Of a stretch of DNA of 10,161 nucleotides, positions 1 to 6,281 are shown piece by piece (position 1 is the first letter of the stretch; every line of letters begins with the position of its first letter). Origin of the DNA: Endomicrobium sp. GTDB taxonomy: Bacteria > Elusimicrobiota > Endomicrobiia > Endomicrobiales > Endomicrobiaceae. The stretch is taken from contig JAITKZ010000058.1 of the NCBI GenBank assembly GCA_031278115.1, positions 1 to 10,161 on the forward strand, given 5' to 3'. The position numbers and the translations under genes are program-made. The notes beneath the pieces were generated by a model. It was given only the letters and a program-made list of their open reading frames with translations. It was not told the DNA's origin and did not search any database.

Positions 1-830
1 ATATCATGGGCTACGTCCTTTGTTACTCTATACAGCTCTTCCTGCAATTTCAGTTTTGTTTCCAGCTCTTCCTTCTTTTTCCTGTCCGTTATATCTATTG
101 AAACTCCTATTATTCCTACAACATTCCATTTCTCATCGTAAAGTGGAGACTTCTTTGTTAACATTACTAAAGTTTTACCATCAGCTAAAGTAGGGGTTTC
201 TATAACTTCTTCTGGGATTTTAGTTTCCATGATTTGTTTATCTGTTTTTTCTAACCGAGTAGCAATATTTTTCCAAGGCAGCTGGTAATCAGTTTTTCCT
301 ATCATCTGTTCAGACGAATTTAACCCTAAAACTTCAACTTCCATTTGATTACACCCTAAATAGACTCCATTTACATCTTTCCAATAAATGCATCCTGGAA
401 CATATTCCAAAATATTATTAATATAGTGTCGCATTTTTAATTCATTCTCTTTACCTTCTTTTGCTCTACGATCAGTTATATCTATTGAGGCTCCTATGAT
501 CCCTATAATATTATTTTTGTCATCGTAAAGCGGAGATTTCTTTGTTAACATTATTACTTTCCTACCGTCACTTGTTGTTACTTCCTCTAGTATTTGTTCG
601 AATACTTCGCTCTGCATAATCCTTTGATCTACCTTTCTTAATATTTCAGCTTCATTTTTCCACGATAAATCATAGTCTGTTTTTCCTATAACTTCTTTGC
701 TAGATTTAAATCCAAGCACTTCAGCTTCAGCTTGATTACAACCCAAGTAAACTCCATCCACATCTTTCCAATAAATGCATCCTGGTGTACCTTCTAAAAT
801 GTCACTTATTTTAATTTGTTTTTTATTCAT
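1..830 (-). CDS. Tandem-PAS sensor histidine kinase, N-terminal part (truncated by window edge)
   Basis: An open frame reads from an ATG at 830 to the left edge without a stop, giving 276 complete codons. Two PAS domains are visible, about residues 10-121 and 139-250. Each opens with PGCIYWKDV.GVYLGCNQ, has an IGKTDY..(S/P)WKN core, then MLTKKSPLYD, and ends in IDITDR, the usual PAS/PAC exit. A charged coiled-coil-like linker (about 251-268) leads to VTKDVAHD at the edge, which fits the start of a HisKA H-box with His275 as phosphoacceptor. The catalytic ATPase domain would lie outside the window. No signal peptide or membrane segment is seen before the PAS domains, so a cytoplasmic sensor is likely. 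The gene starts 12 bases after the cyclodipeptide synthase stop in the same direction, so co-transcription is plausible; its ribosome site is weak (TTGAG at best). PAS ligand and partner regulator are unknown. The PAS assignment is firm; the kinase call rests on the H-box fragment. Confidence 0.85.
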   Translation of the reverse strand, partial: MNKKQIKISDILEGTPGCIYWKDVDGVYLGCNQAEAEVLGFKSSKEVIGKTDYDLSWKNEAEILRKVDQRIMQSEVFEQILEEVTTSDGRKVIMLTKKSPLYDDKNNIIGIIGASIDITDRRAKEGKENELKMRHYINNILEYVPGCIYWKDVNGVYLGCNQMEVEVLGLNSSEQMIGKTDYQLPWKNIATRLEKTDKQIMETKIPEEVIETPTLADGKTLVMLTKKSPLYDEKWNVVGIIGVSIDITDRKKKEELETKLKLQEELYRVTKDVAHD

Positions 831-842
831 ATTTGCTCAATA

Positions 843-1542
843 CTAATCAATAAAATTCACCGCTAAAAAACCTTGAGACAAAGAACACAAATGACTAAAT
901 GAACTATCGTTATATATTCTATTGATAAATTCTGGAATATCTTTATAAACAAATAAAGAAGAGTTTATGTTAAAAATTTCTGAACTATTTAAAAACAAAG
1001 GTACTTCCGCCAAAAAATACTTAGCCGCAGTGTAGGGATATTCATCATCATTGAGACTCTTCAAATTACATTTGCCTTTTAAAACCCATTTTGAACTTAA
1101 CAAACATCCTTTCCTAAAATCTTCATCATTTTCATACAATTTTCTATAAGTATCGTGAAATTTTAAATATCTTTCATTATTTATGAGATCACTGCAAAAA
1201 AACTATCATATTGTTGGCTTCTGCCTCTGAAATATTATTTGCTGCTAAAGCTCTTATCACTTTATTTTTTAAATAACGATCTTGACTTCTTGTTTTCTTT
1301 TCTGCTCTTTCTTTGGGATATCCCATTGCATGCAGTGTGTAAATAGAAATTCCATCTGGTATAAAAATACTTATTCTTTTTCTTTTAAAAGTTGACAGAC
1401 CCCATGAAAAAAGCTTTTTTAAATTCTCTTCTGAATAGTAACTATTAAACGGGCTTATACCTATTAGCGCGGGTTCTTTTAAAAAAAACAATTCTTCTGA
1501 TTCCGAATTCACAAAATTTAATACTGCCTTTTCTTTTTCCAT
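843..1542 (-). pseudogene. tRNA-dependent cyclodipeptide synthase (CDPS), split by an apparent one-base frameshift
   Basis: CDPSs take two aminoacyl-tRNAs and make a cyclic dipeptide (2,5-diketopiperazine). The N-terminal frame (1542 to 1189, 117 residues) has LIGISPFNSYYS, matching the AlbC/YvmC active-site start. Ser30 aligns with the covalent nucleophile (AlbC Ser37) and Asn33 with AlbC Asn40. A basic helix at about 77-97 fits the tRNA-binding patch. The second frame, ending at 843, carries KYFLAEVPLF and SSLFVYK, aligning Tyr175, Glu179 and Tyr199 (restored numbering) with AlbC Tyr178, Glu182 and Tyr202. The frames join at seven T (1196-1202 on the plus strand). Removing one T restores a 232-residue protein, normal for the family, and the junction then reads VFCSDLINNERY, which resembles YvmC TFSDFIDNKAY. 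The start ATG at 1542 has AGAGG five bases upstream. No oxidase, P450 or methyltransferase partner is nearby. Product dipeptide cannot be told. It may be a sequencing error, a phase-variable gene or a recent pseudogene. Confidence 0.88.
1196..1202 (-). other. Seven-T run (A7 on the plus strand) at the CDPS frameshift
   Basis: The coding strand reads GTTTTTTTGCAG, and the upstream frame meets TGA two codons after this run. With six T the frame continues into the rest of the CDPS. The position matches exactly where the two halves must be joined according to the family alignment, so this run is the likely site of the extra base. Homopolymers of this length are prone to replication slippage, polymerase slippage and base-calling error. 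Confidence 0.75.
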
Positions 1543-1607
1543 GATAACCTCTGTAATCTAAATTCTATCTGTCAATGTTATACTCCTTATATTAAACTAT
1601 TCTATTT

Positions 1608-1733
1608 CTACCCTTTTTTAATTATGCACTCTTTAAATTCTTTTCTGAACCCAGCGCGAAAATATGATATAACTCCATCAATAACTATACCGTTTTTGAC
1701 TATTGAGCTTCTTTTTCTCACTTTGCTAATCAC
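1608..1733 (-). other. Possible small ORF or gene remnant in the 233-base gap between queD and CDPS
   Basis: A GTG-started frame of 41 codons (or 37 from a second GTG at 1721) ends in TAG at 1608. It encodes a basic peptide containing IVKNGIVIDGVISYFRAGF, which I do not recognise. Neither start has a clear Shine-Dalgarno site. The composition looks protein-like rather than random, so it could be a small gene or the tail of a decayed one. The rest of the gap (1543-1775) is AT-rich with no convincing terminator. It holds only weak promoter-like hexamers upstream of the CDPS start. Confidence 0.15.
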
Positions 1734-1775
1734 TTGGACTCAATAATAATACTATCGCTAAAATAGAGCAGCCCG

Positions 1776-2144
1776 TTACATACTAACGACAGCCGAAGAT
1801 GACTCACTTTCCCAAACTTCAACTTCGCATACTTTTGCAGTTTCAGTTTCTATTTGTTTTAGTTGCTCATAAATGAACGCGGCTATATTTTCCGCTGTAG
1901 GATTAATTTTACTGAAAGGCTCTATTTCATTTAAAAATTTGTGATCTAGATAGGAAATAATTTGATCAAGACATTTTTTTATATTTGTAAAATCTATAAG
2001 CATGCCCGTATTGTCAAGCTTTGAACCGGAAAAAGCCGTTCTTATCTTCCAGTTATGCCCGTGAAGATTCTCACATCTACCTTTATACTCTCTAAGACAG
2101 TGCGCCGAAGCAAAATTTTTAGTTACTGAAAGTTTATATTTCAT
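1776..2144 (-). CDS. queD: 6-carboxy-5,6,7,8-tetrahydropterin synthase (QueD / PTPS family)
   Basis: This 122-residue protein fits QueD, which converts dihydroneopterin triphosphate to 6-carboxytetrahydropterin in the path to preQ0 and queuosine-modified tRNA. The zinc ligands His15 (FASAH) and His28/His30 (LHGH) are all present, with the catalytic Cys24 in the C-x3-HGH arrangement. GMLIDF (47-52), LDHKFLN (66-72) and PTAENIA (82-88) are standard family motifs, and a C-terminal EVEVWES supplies the substrate-binding Glu region. Length equals the short bacterial QueD type rather than eukaryotic PTPS. ATG is preceded by AGAGGA at good spacing. No other queuosine gene (queC, queE, queF) is adjacent, so pathway membership rests on the family and the conserved C-x3-HGH. 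A 171-base gap separates it from murI, so it may have its own promoter. Confidence 0.92.
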   Translation of the reverse strand: MKYKLSVTKNFASAHCLREYKGRCENLHGHNWKIRTAFSGSKLDNTGMLIDFTNIKKCLDQIISYLDHKFLNEIEPFSKINPTAENIAAFIYEQLKQIETETAKVCEVEVWESESSSAVVSM

Positions 2145-2227
2145 TTTTCCTCTATTTTGCCAAACATATTTTAATCTGAGTTTATTACAACCATTAGCTT
2201 AAATAACAAATTATTAACAAAATGAAA

Positions 2228-2299
2228 CTATATGTTAGCTCTTGCTTTTAAAAATTCTTTAGGCTCTTTAATCCACTTCGCTAATCTGTCTGGCGACAT
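2228..2299 (-). other. Possible 23-residue ORF or gene remnant just downstream of murI
   Basis: An ATG frame of 23 codons ends in TAG at 2228, in the gap between murI and queD. The peptide MSPDRLAKWIKEPKEFLKAR plus three residues is charged and looks protein-like. The frame stays open upstream into the end of murI in a different phase. Only a weak purine stretch (AAGAAG) precedes the ATG. I recognise no family. It may be a remnant of a lost gene or chance. The remainder of 2145-2315 is AT-rich. A weak promoter-like pair (TTGTTA, 16 bases, TAATAA) lies upstream of queD but is not reliable in such sequence. Confidence 0.13.
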
Positions 2300-2315
2300 A
2301 TAATCTTCTTTTCTT

Positions 2316-3128
2316 CTAACCCGCCAAATTTATTTTTTTTACAGTCGTTATATTTTTTGAGAAAAATCTTCTTCCTATCTTTTTAAATTTCTCTGGGTTA
2401 TCGCTTACATAAAACTTTAAATATTTTTTACCATTCTTTGATGCAAGTAAAGATTTTTTATCCAAAATCCGTTTTACTTCTAAAGCCGTAGATGTGGCTG
2501 GATCTACGAGAATTATATTTTTATCTAAATTCCTCTCTAATGTCTTTCTCAAAAGAGGATAATGAGTACAGCCTAAAACTAACGTGTCAATCTTTTTAGC
2601 AAGCAAATGTTTTATATATTTTTTAACCGTTCTATCGGTTATTTCCCCATCAATCCAACCTTTTTCTACAAGAGGAACGAGCAATGGACACGCATGTTGA
2701 TATATTTTAGCTTTTGCAAGTTTATTTATTGCTTTAGGATAAAATTTACTTCCTATTGTTCCCTTAGTACCTATAATGCCTATTCTGAAATTTTTTGACG
2801 CATCTATAGCCGCCTTAGCTCCGGGAGCTATCACGCCTATAATAGGAACTTTTAAAGTTTTCTCTAAAACAGGCAGAGCTAAAGCAGACGCAGTATTGCA
2901 CGCCACAACTATAAGCTTTACTCTATTTTTTATCAGGAACGACGTTATCTCTTTTGAGAACTTGAGTATAGCATTTTGAGATTTAGCGCCGTAAGGTATA
3001 TGAACCGTATCTCCGAAATAAATAAGATTCTCCGAAGGAAGAACTTTATTTATTGCAGACATTACCGTAAGCCCACCAAAACCTGAATCAAAAATTCCTA
3101 TAGGATTATTGTTACTTAGAATTTTCAT
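2316..3128 (-). CDS. murI: Glutamate racemase
   Basis: MurI interconverts L- and D-glutamate in the cytoplasm, supplying D-Glu for the peptidoglycan stem peptide. The start at 3128 gives 270 residues, the usual size. The N-terminal IGIFDSGFGGLTV holds the catalytic-site Asp-Ser. The two catalytic cysteines lie in VVACNTASA (Cys77) and LVLGCTHYPLL (Cys187), followed by the conserved His189. YFGDTVHIPYG and VDPATSTA are further family motifs. An upstream ATG at 3146 would add six residues but has no ribosome site. The 3128 ATG follows GAAAGAG and fits the family start better. The gene overlaps the 3' end of the amidase gene by 17 bases, indicating translational coupling. The pairing with an amidase and a PASTA protein supports a cell-wall gene cluster. 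Confidence 0.95.
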   Translation of the reverse strand: MKILSNNNPIGIFDSGFGGLTVMSAINKVLPSENLIYFGDTVHIPYGAKSQNAILKFSKEITSFLIKNRVKLIVVACNTASALALPVLEKTLKVPIIGVIAPGAKAAIDASKNFRIGIIGTKGTIGSKFYPKAINKLAKAKIYQHACPLLVPLVEKGWIDGEITDRTVKKYIKHLLAKKIDTLVLGCTHYPLLRKTLERNLDKNIILVDPATSTALEVKRILDKKSLLASKNGKKYLKFYVSDNPEKFKKIGRRFFSKNITTVKKINLAG

Positions 3129-4863
3129 CTCTTTCTTTTTTTGCATAGTATCTTATAACACCCTCATATATAGAATCCGCTACAGACACACGAAAATTTT
3201 TAGTGCAAAGTTTAGCTTCTTCACTATAATTGCTTAAAAAAGCGCTTTCAACAAAAACCGATGGCATCTGTGTACCTCTTAGTACGTAAAAACTTGCTTG
3301 CTTAACGCCTCTGCTAGGTATCTTTAGCCTTTTGCCTGCCTGAGAAGATACGAACGCACTTAATTCTGAAGACTCGTTCATAAATGTGGTCATTCTCATA
3401 GACCATAGTATCTCTTGAAGACGCGCACGCTTTTTACTTGGCTTCCCTTCTAATTCTAAAACTGAATTCTCAAGAACTGCAGTCGCAGCAGCTTCAGAGT
3501 CAGTTGCTTTCTCAGATAAGTAATAAATCTCAAAACCGCTGACATTTCTGTCAAGATTTCCATTGCAGTGTATAGATATAAACAAATCTGCATTATTCTC
3601 ATTGGCAATATTTGCCCTTTCGGCAAGAGGAATAAAGGTATCATCTTTTCTTGTTAAAATAACTTCAAAATCATCGTCTTTGTCAAAAATTGATTTTAGC
3701 TCGTAAGCTATATCCAGATTTAAGTCTTTCTCTTTAGTTCCATTTGCTCCCACGGTTCCGGAATCGTGTCCACCATGTCCTGCGTCAACAACTATAATTT
3801 TTTTCCGCTCAAACTTTTTCTTTTTAGCTTCTTTTTTAGGAATGACTCCCGAAGTAGTGTCTGTATCATCAGCTATTATAAAGCTGTCGTCAATTATATT
3901 TCCGCTTTCAAATGTTGTAACAGGCGCACCTTTCAAATCTTTATTTTCCTCATCATTTTCGCTTAGATGATCAAATTCGCTTATCTGAGAATGCCCAAAC
4001 TTTTCTGGCAAAGTTAAATCTAAAGCATTAAAATTCTCGCCGTGCGAGGTATGCTCTTCTTTAACCTCAGAAACGCCACCATCTTTAGGAATAATCGCTG
4101 GAATCTTTCTTGAATGCTCAATTTCCACAAGTATTTCGGCAGGATTTGAAGAACTTGTAGCCTTTATACTTTTTGGAACTTGATCAAGATTTATTGTAAC
4201 AATCGCCGAACAGCTTACCGTCGCATATTGAATATTTTTAATAACGCCATTATTTATATTTATAGAGCTGTTTTGAACTTTCCCCCTTAAGATTGTCAAA
4301 ATTATTGCATCTGCTTTATTTGAAACCCTATATTGAAGAGATTTGTCAAGTTGTACACGTACCTTAGTACTTTCCGATTTTGTAACGTATCTTACTGCAA
4401 AAATATTTGCGTGGTGAGTTACTGTCAAAATTAAAGATGAAGGATTCCATGATGTTTCCGCATCGGCAATTTCAGAAAATTCTTTTGAAGTAACAAATTC
4501 AGGCGAAACATATATATTATTCTTTATCAACCTTGATGGTAAAGACATCTTTTTAAACTTCCTGCCAAATACTATTCCAGAACTGTTAGCTTTTATATCT
4601 ATTTTTCTGTTGTTTAAACGCATTGTTACTTTTGAACTTACCGATTTCCAGTCAAGCACAGCATTATATAACTCGGCAAGTTCTTTAACAGAAAAATAAT
4701 AGGTGTCATCTGAAATCTTATAAACGCTTATTCCGCTAAAAAGGCTGCCGTCAAGAACGACATTTACATTCTGTGACGAAAGAGAATTATCAGCAGAAGC
4801 ATAAGAAAATACTAAAACGAACAAAACAACCGCTGAAAAAAATAAAGATATAATTTTTTTCAT
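3112..4863 (-). CDS. Secreted N-acetylmuramoyl-L-alanine amidase (Amidase_3) with stalk and AMIN-like domains
   Basis: This 583-residue protein should cleave the amide bond between MurNAc and L-Ala in peptidoglycan. Residues 1-24 form a signal peptide (KK, hydrophobic core, ASA before Asp25), so it acts outside the inner membrane. Residues about 32-148 resemble the copper amine oxidase N-terminal-like beta domain often found in wall enzymes. About 154-248 is AMIN-like and would target the enzyme to the wall or division site. A poorly conserved acidic linker (about 255-340) ends in a lysine-rich stretch. The catalytic domain (about 355-575) has zinc ligands His363 (VDAGHGG), Glu378 (TKEKDLN) and His432 (ISIHCNG), with the catalytic Glu539 in SVFVES. 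All key residues are present, so activity is expected. Its ATG overlaps the rpe stop (ATGA), and its 3' end overlaps murI. The AMIN and stalk assignments are less certain than the catalytic domain. Confidence 0.93.
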   Translation of the reverse strand: MKKIISLFFSAVVLFVLVFSYASADNSLSSQNVNVVLDGSLFSGISVYKISDDTYYFSVKELAELYNAVLDWKSVSSKVTMRLNNRKIDIKANSSGIVFGRKFKKMSLPSRLIKNNIYVSPEFVTSKEFSEIADAETSWNPSSLILTVTHHANIFAVRYVTKSESTKVRVQLDKSLQYRVSNKADAIILTILRGKVQNSSININNGVIKNIQYATVSCSAIVTINLDQVPKSIKATSSSNPAEILVEIEHSRKIPAIIPKDGGVSEVKEEHTSHGENFNALDLTLPEKFGHSQISEFDHLSENDEENKDLKGAPVTTFESGNIIDDSFIIADDTDTTSGVIPKKEAKKKKFERKKIIVVDAGHGGHDSGTVGANGTKEKDLNLDIAYELKSIFDKDDDFEVILTRKDDTFIPLAERANIANENNADLFISIHCNGNLDRNVSGFEIYYLSEKATDSEAAATAVLENSVLELEGKPSKKRARLQEILWSMRMTTFMNESSELSAFVSSQAGKRLKIPSRGVKQASFYVLRGTQMPSVFVESAFLSNYSEEAKLCTKNFRVSVADSIYEGVIRYYAKKERDENSK

Positions 4864-5510
4864 ATAGAAAGCGATTTTATAGCCTCTGTAGGATCTTTAG
4901 CAGAAAATATATAGCTTCCGCTTACTAATACGTCCGCGCCAGCTTTAAAACAAATTTTACTTGTTTGGGAATTTATTCCCCCGTCAATTTCTATAAGACA
5001 ATTATATTTTTTCGCATCAATAACTTTTCTTAGACTCTTAATTTTTGGAACCATATCTTCCATAAAAGACTGCCCTCCAAAACCAGGGTCAACAGTCATA
5101 ACCAAAACCAAATCAACATACGGCAACAAGCCTTCTATTTCTTCAACGGAAGTTTTTGGTTTTATTGATACGCCAGCTTTTACGCCTGAATCCTTTATTT
5201 CTTTTGCAAGTTTCTTTTTATCAGCCAAAATTTCCTGATGAAACACAATCAAGTCAGCTCCAGCTTCTTTGAAATCTATCCAATATTTTTCTGGATTTGT
5301 AATCATAAGATGAGCGTCAAAAAACAACTTTGTAATTCTCCTTAATGCTTTTACAACTCCAGAACCTATTGTTATATTTGGAACGAAATGCCCATCCATA
5401 ACGTCTATATGAACCCACTCAGCACCAATTTGTTCTAACATTTTAACATCGCGTGCTAGATTTGAGAAATCTGCAGACAAAATAGACGGCGATATAATAA
5501 TTTTCTTCAT
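4860..5510 (-). CDS. rpe: Ribulose-phosphate 3-epimerase
   Basis: Rpe interconverts ribulose 5-phosphate and xylulose 5-phosphate in the pentose phosphate pathway. From the ATG at 5510 the protein has 216 residues and begins MKKIIISPSILSADF, the standard family start. Metal ligands are His34 and Asp36 (VHIDVMDGHFVPN), His67 (DAHLM) and Asp176 (EIDGGIN). Asp36 and Asp176 also serve as the acid-base pair. The phosphate-binding MTVDPGFGGQSF loop is at 138-149. The usual NPAT segment reads IKPKT, a variant I believe also occurs in the family. A TTG at 5540 would add ten residues that overlap the preceding gene, and I consider it less likely. The gene begins 13 bases after the PASTA gene stop and its TGA overlaps the amidase ATG, so all three are probably translated from one message. 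Confidence 0.95.
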   Translation of the reverse strand: MKKIIISPSILSADFSNLARDVKMLEQIGAEWVHIDVMDGHFVPNITIGSGVVKALRRITKLFFDAHLMITNPEKYWIDFKEAGADLIVFHQEILADKKKLAKEIKDSGVKAGVSIKPKTSVEEIEGLLPYVDLVLVMTVDPGFGGQSFMEDMVPKIKSLRKVIDAKKYNCLIEIDGGINSQTSKICFKAGADVLVSGSYIFSAKDPTEAIKSLSI

Positions 5511-5523
5511 TTCTATTTTCCAC

Positions 5524-6246
5524 TTAAGCTCTTTCTGCAACCGTTACATTTACGCTCCTCAAATCTGTTATGTCTCTATCAGGTTCAGGATATTGCCTTA
5601 TAATAATTCCGGAATCAACCTCAGCGGATTCTTCTTTTGTTATATTTAAAACTATGTCCGTTTGCAATGACCATTCAGCAGCTTCTTGAAGATTTTTGTT
5701 AATAAAATCAGGCATAAGAATCATTCCTTCTGGCGGCTGTCCATCGGAAACAATAAGATTCACCACAGAATCCTTGTCAACTTTAGTTCCGGCAGCAATG
5801 TCTTGAGCGACAATAATGTCTTTATCGGCAACTACAGAATATCTCTTTGTAACCTCGCCCATAACCAATGTTGCCGTTCTTAAAGAAATATCAGCAGAAC
5901 GAATGCTTTGCCCGACTAAGTTTGGGACATAAATAATTTCTCCGCCACGGCTTATTGTAACCTTTATTACTTTGCCCTCTCTAACGTACATTCTCGCTGG
6001 AGGATTTTGTCTTAAAATCGTTCCTGCGGGAACATTTTGATTTGTTTCTTCGCCATCCATTTTTAAACCAAAACCATATTTGGAAACCTCTTCAATAGCA
6101 TTGTAAAGGTTTTTTCCAACAATGTTTGGCATGGGTATCTCTTTTTTACTGTGAACTAAAGAAATCATTATCATGTTAAAAGCAAAATAAAACGCAAAAC
6201 CAATCACGGCTAAAACTATGAAAACTTTTAAAAACTTCTTTGCCAA
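5524..6246 (-). CDS. Membrane-anchored protein with three PASTA domains
   Basis: The protein has a short cytoplasmic start, one hydrophobic membrane segment (about residues 6-33 from the 6246 start) and then three extracytoplasmic PASTA repeats at about 36-101, 104-169 and 176-239. Each repeat opens with a P-x-(L/I/F) motif (MPNIVG, VPNLVG, MPDFIN) and ends in a VxVTxS-type strand, the PASTA pattern. PASTA domains bind peptidoglycan or muropeptides and usually occur on serine/threonine kinases or penicillin-binding proteins. Here neither catalytic domain is present. A TTG start at 6246 is favoured because AGGGG lies eight bases upstream and the residues before it overlap ilvC; a TTG at 6297 would give 257 residues. 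The surrounding rpe, amidase and murI genes suggest a role in wall sensing or binding. The architecture is clear; the biological role is inferred. Confidence 0.88.
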   Translation of the reverse strand: MAKKFLKVFIVLAVIGFAFYFAFNMIMISLVHSKKEIPMPNIVGKNLYNAIEEVSKYGFGLKMDGEETNQNVPAGTILRQNPPARMYVREGKVIKVTISRGGEIIYVPNLVGQSIRSADISLRTATLVMGEVTKRYSVVADKDIIVAQDIAAGTKVDKDSVVNLIVSDGQPPEGMILMPDFINKNLQEAAEWSLQTDIVLNITKEESAEVDSGIIIRQYPEPDRDITDLRSVNVTVAERA

Positions 6247-6254
6247 TAGATTTA

Positions 6255-6259
6255 CCCCT
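6255..6259 (-). promoter_or_regulatory. Ribosome binding site deciding a TTG start for the PASTA protein
   Basis: AGGGG on the coding strand stands eight bases before the TTG at 6246-6244. The more distal TTG at 6297 lies inside the ilvC reading frame. This site therefore supports the shorter product with a brief cytoplasmic head before the membrane segment. Confidence 0.55.
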
Positions 6260-6281
6260 AGTTCAAATTCCAAAAAGCTTA

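Noticed and set aside
1196..1202. Programmed ribosomal frameshift as the explanation for the split CDPS
   Set aside because: There is no prfB-like shifty stop, no internal Shine-Dalgarno at the right distance and no clear downstream stem. Slippage, mutation or sequence error explains the run more simply.
1570..1576. Perfect TTGACA-type hexamer on the minus strand upstream of the CDPS
   Set aside because: No acceptable -10 hexamer lies 15-18 bases downstream before the ribosome site, and the start codon is too close, so it is unlikely to be a working promoter.
1701..1745. Inverted repeat TATTGAG / CTCAATA with a 31-base loop in the queD-CDPS gap
   Set aside because: The stem is only seven AT-rich pairs with a long loop and no T-run after it, so it is not a credible terminator or operator.
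2145..2315. Possible preQ1 riboswitch upstream of queD
   Set aside because: I looked for the short preQ1 stem with its A-rich tail near the ribosome site and found no matching stem; the leader is AT-rich without a clear fold.
3456..3644. 62-codon minus-strand frame inside the amidase gene
   Set aside because: It lies in another phase within the conserved amidase catalytic domain and has no independent support.
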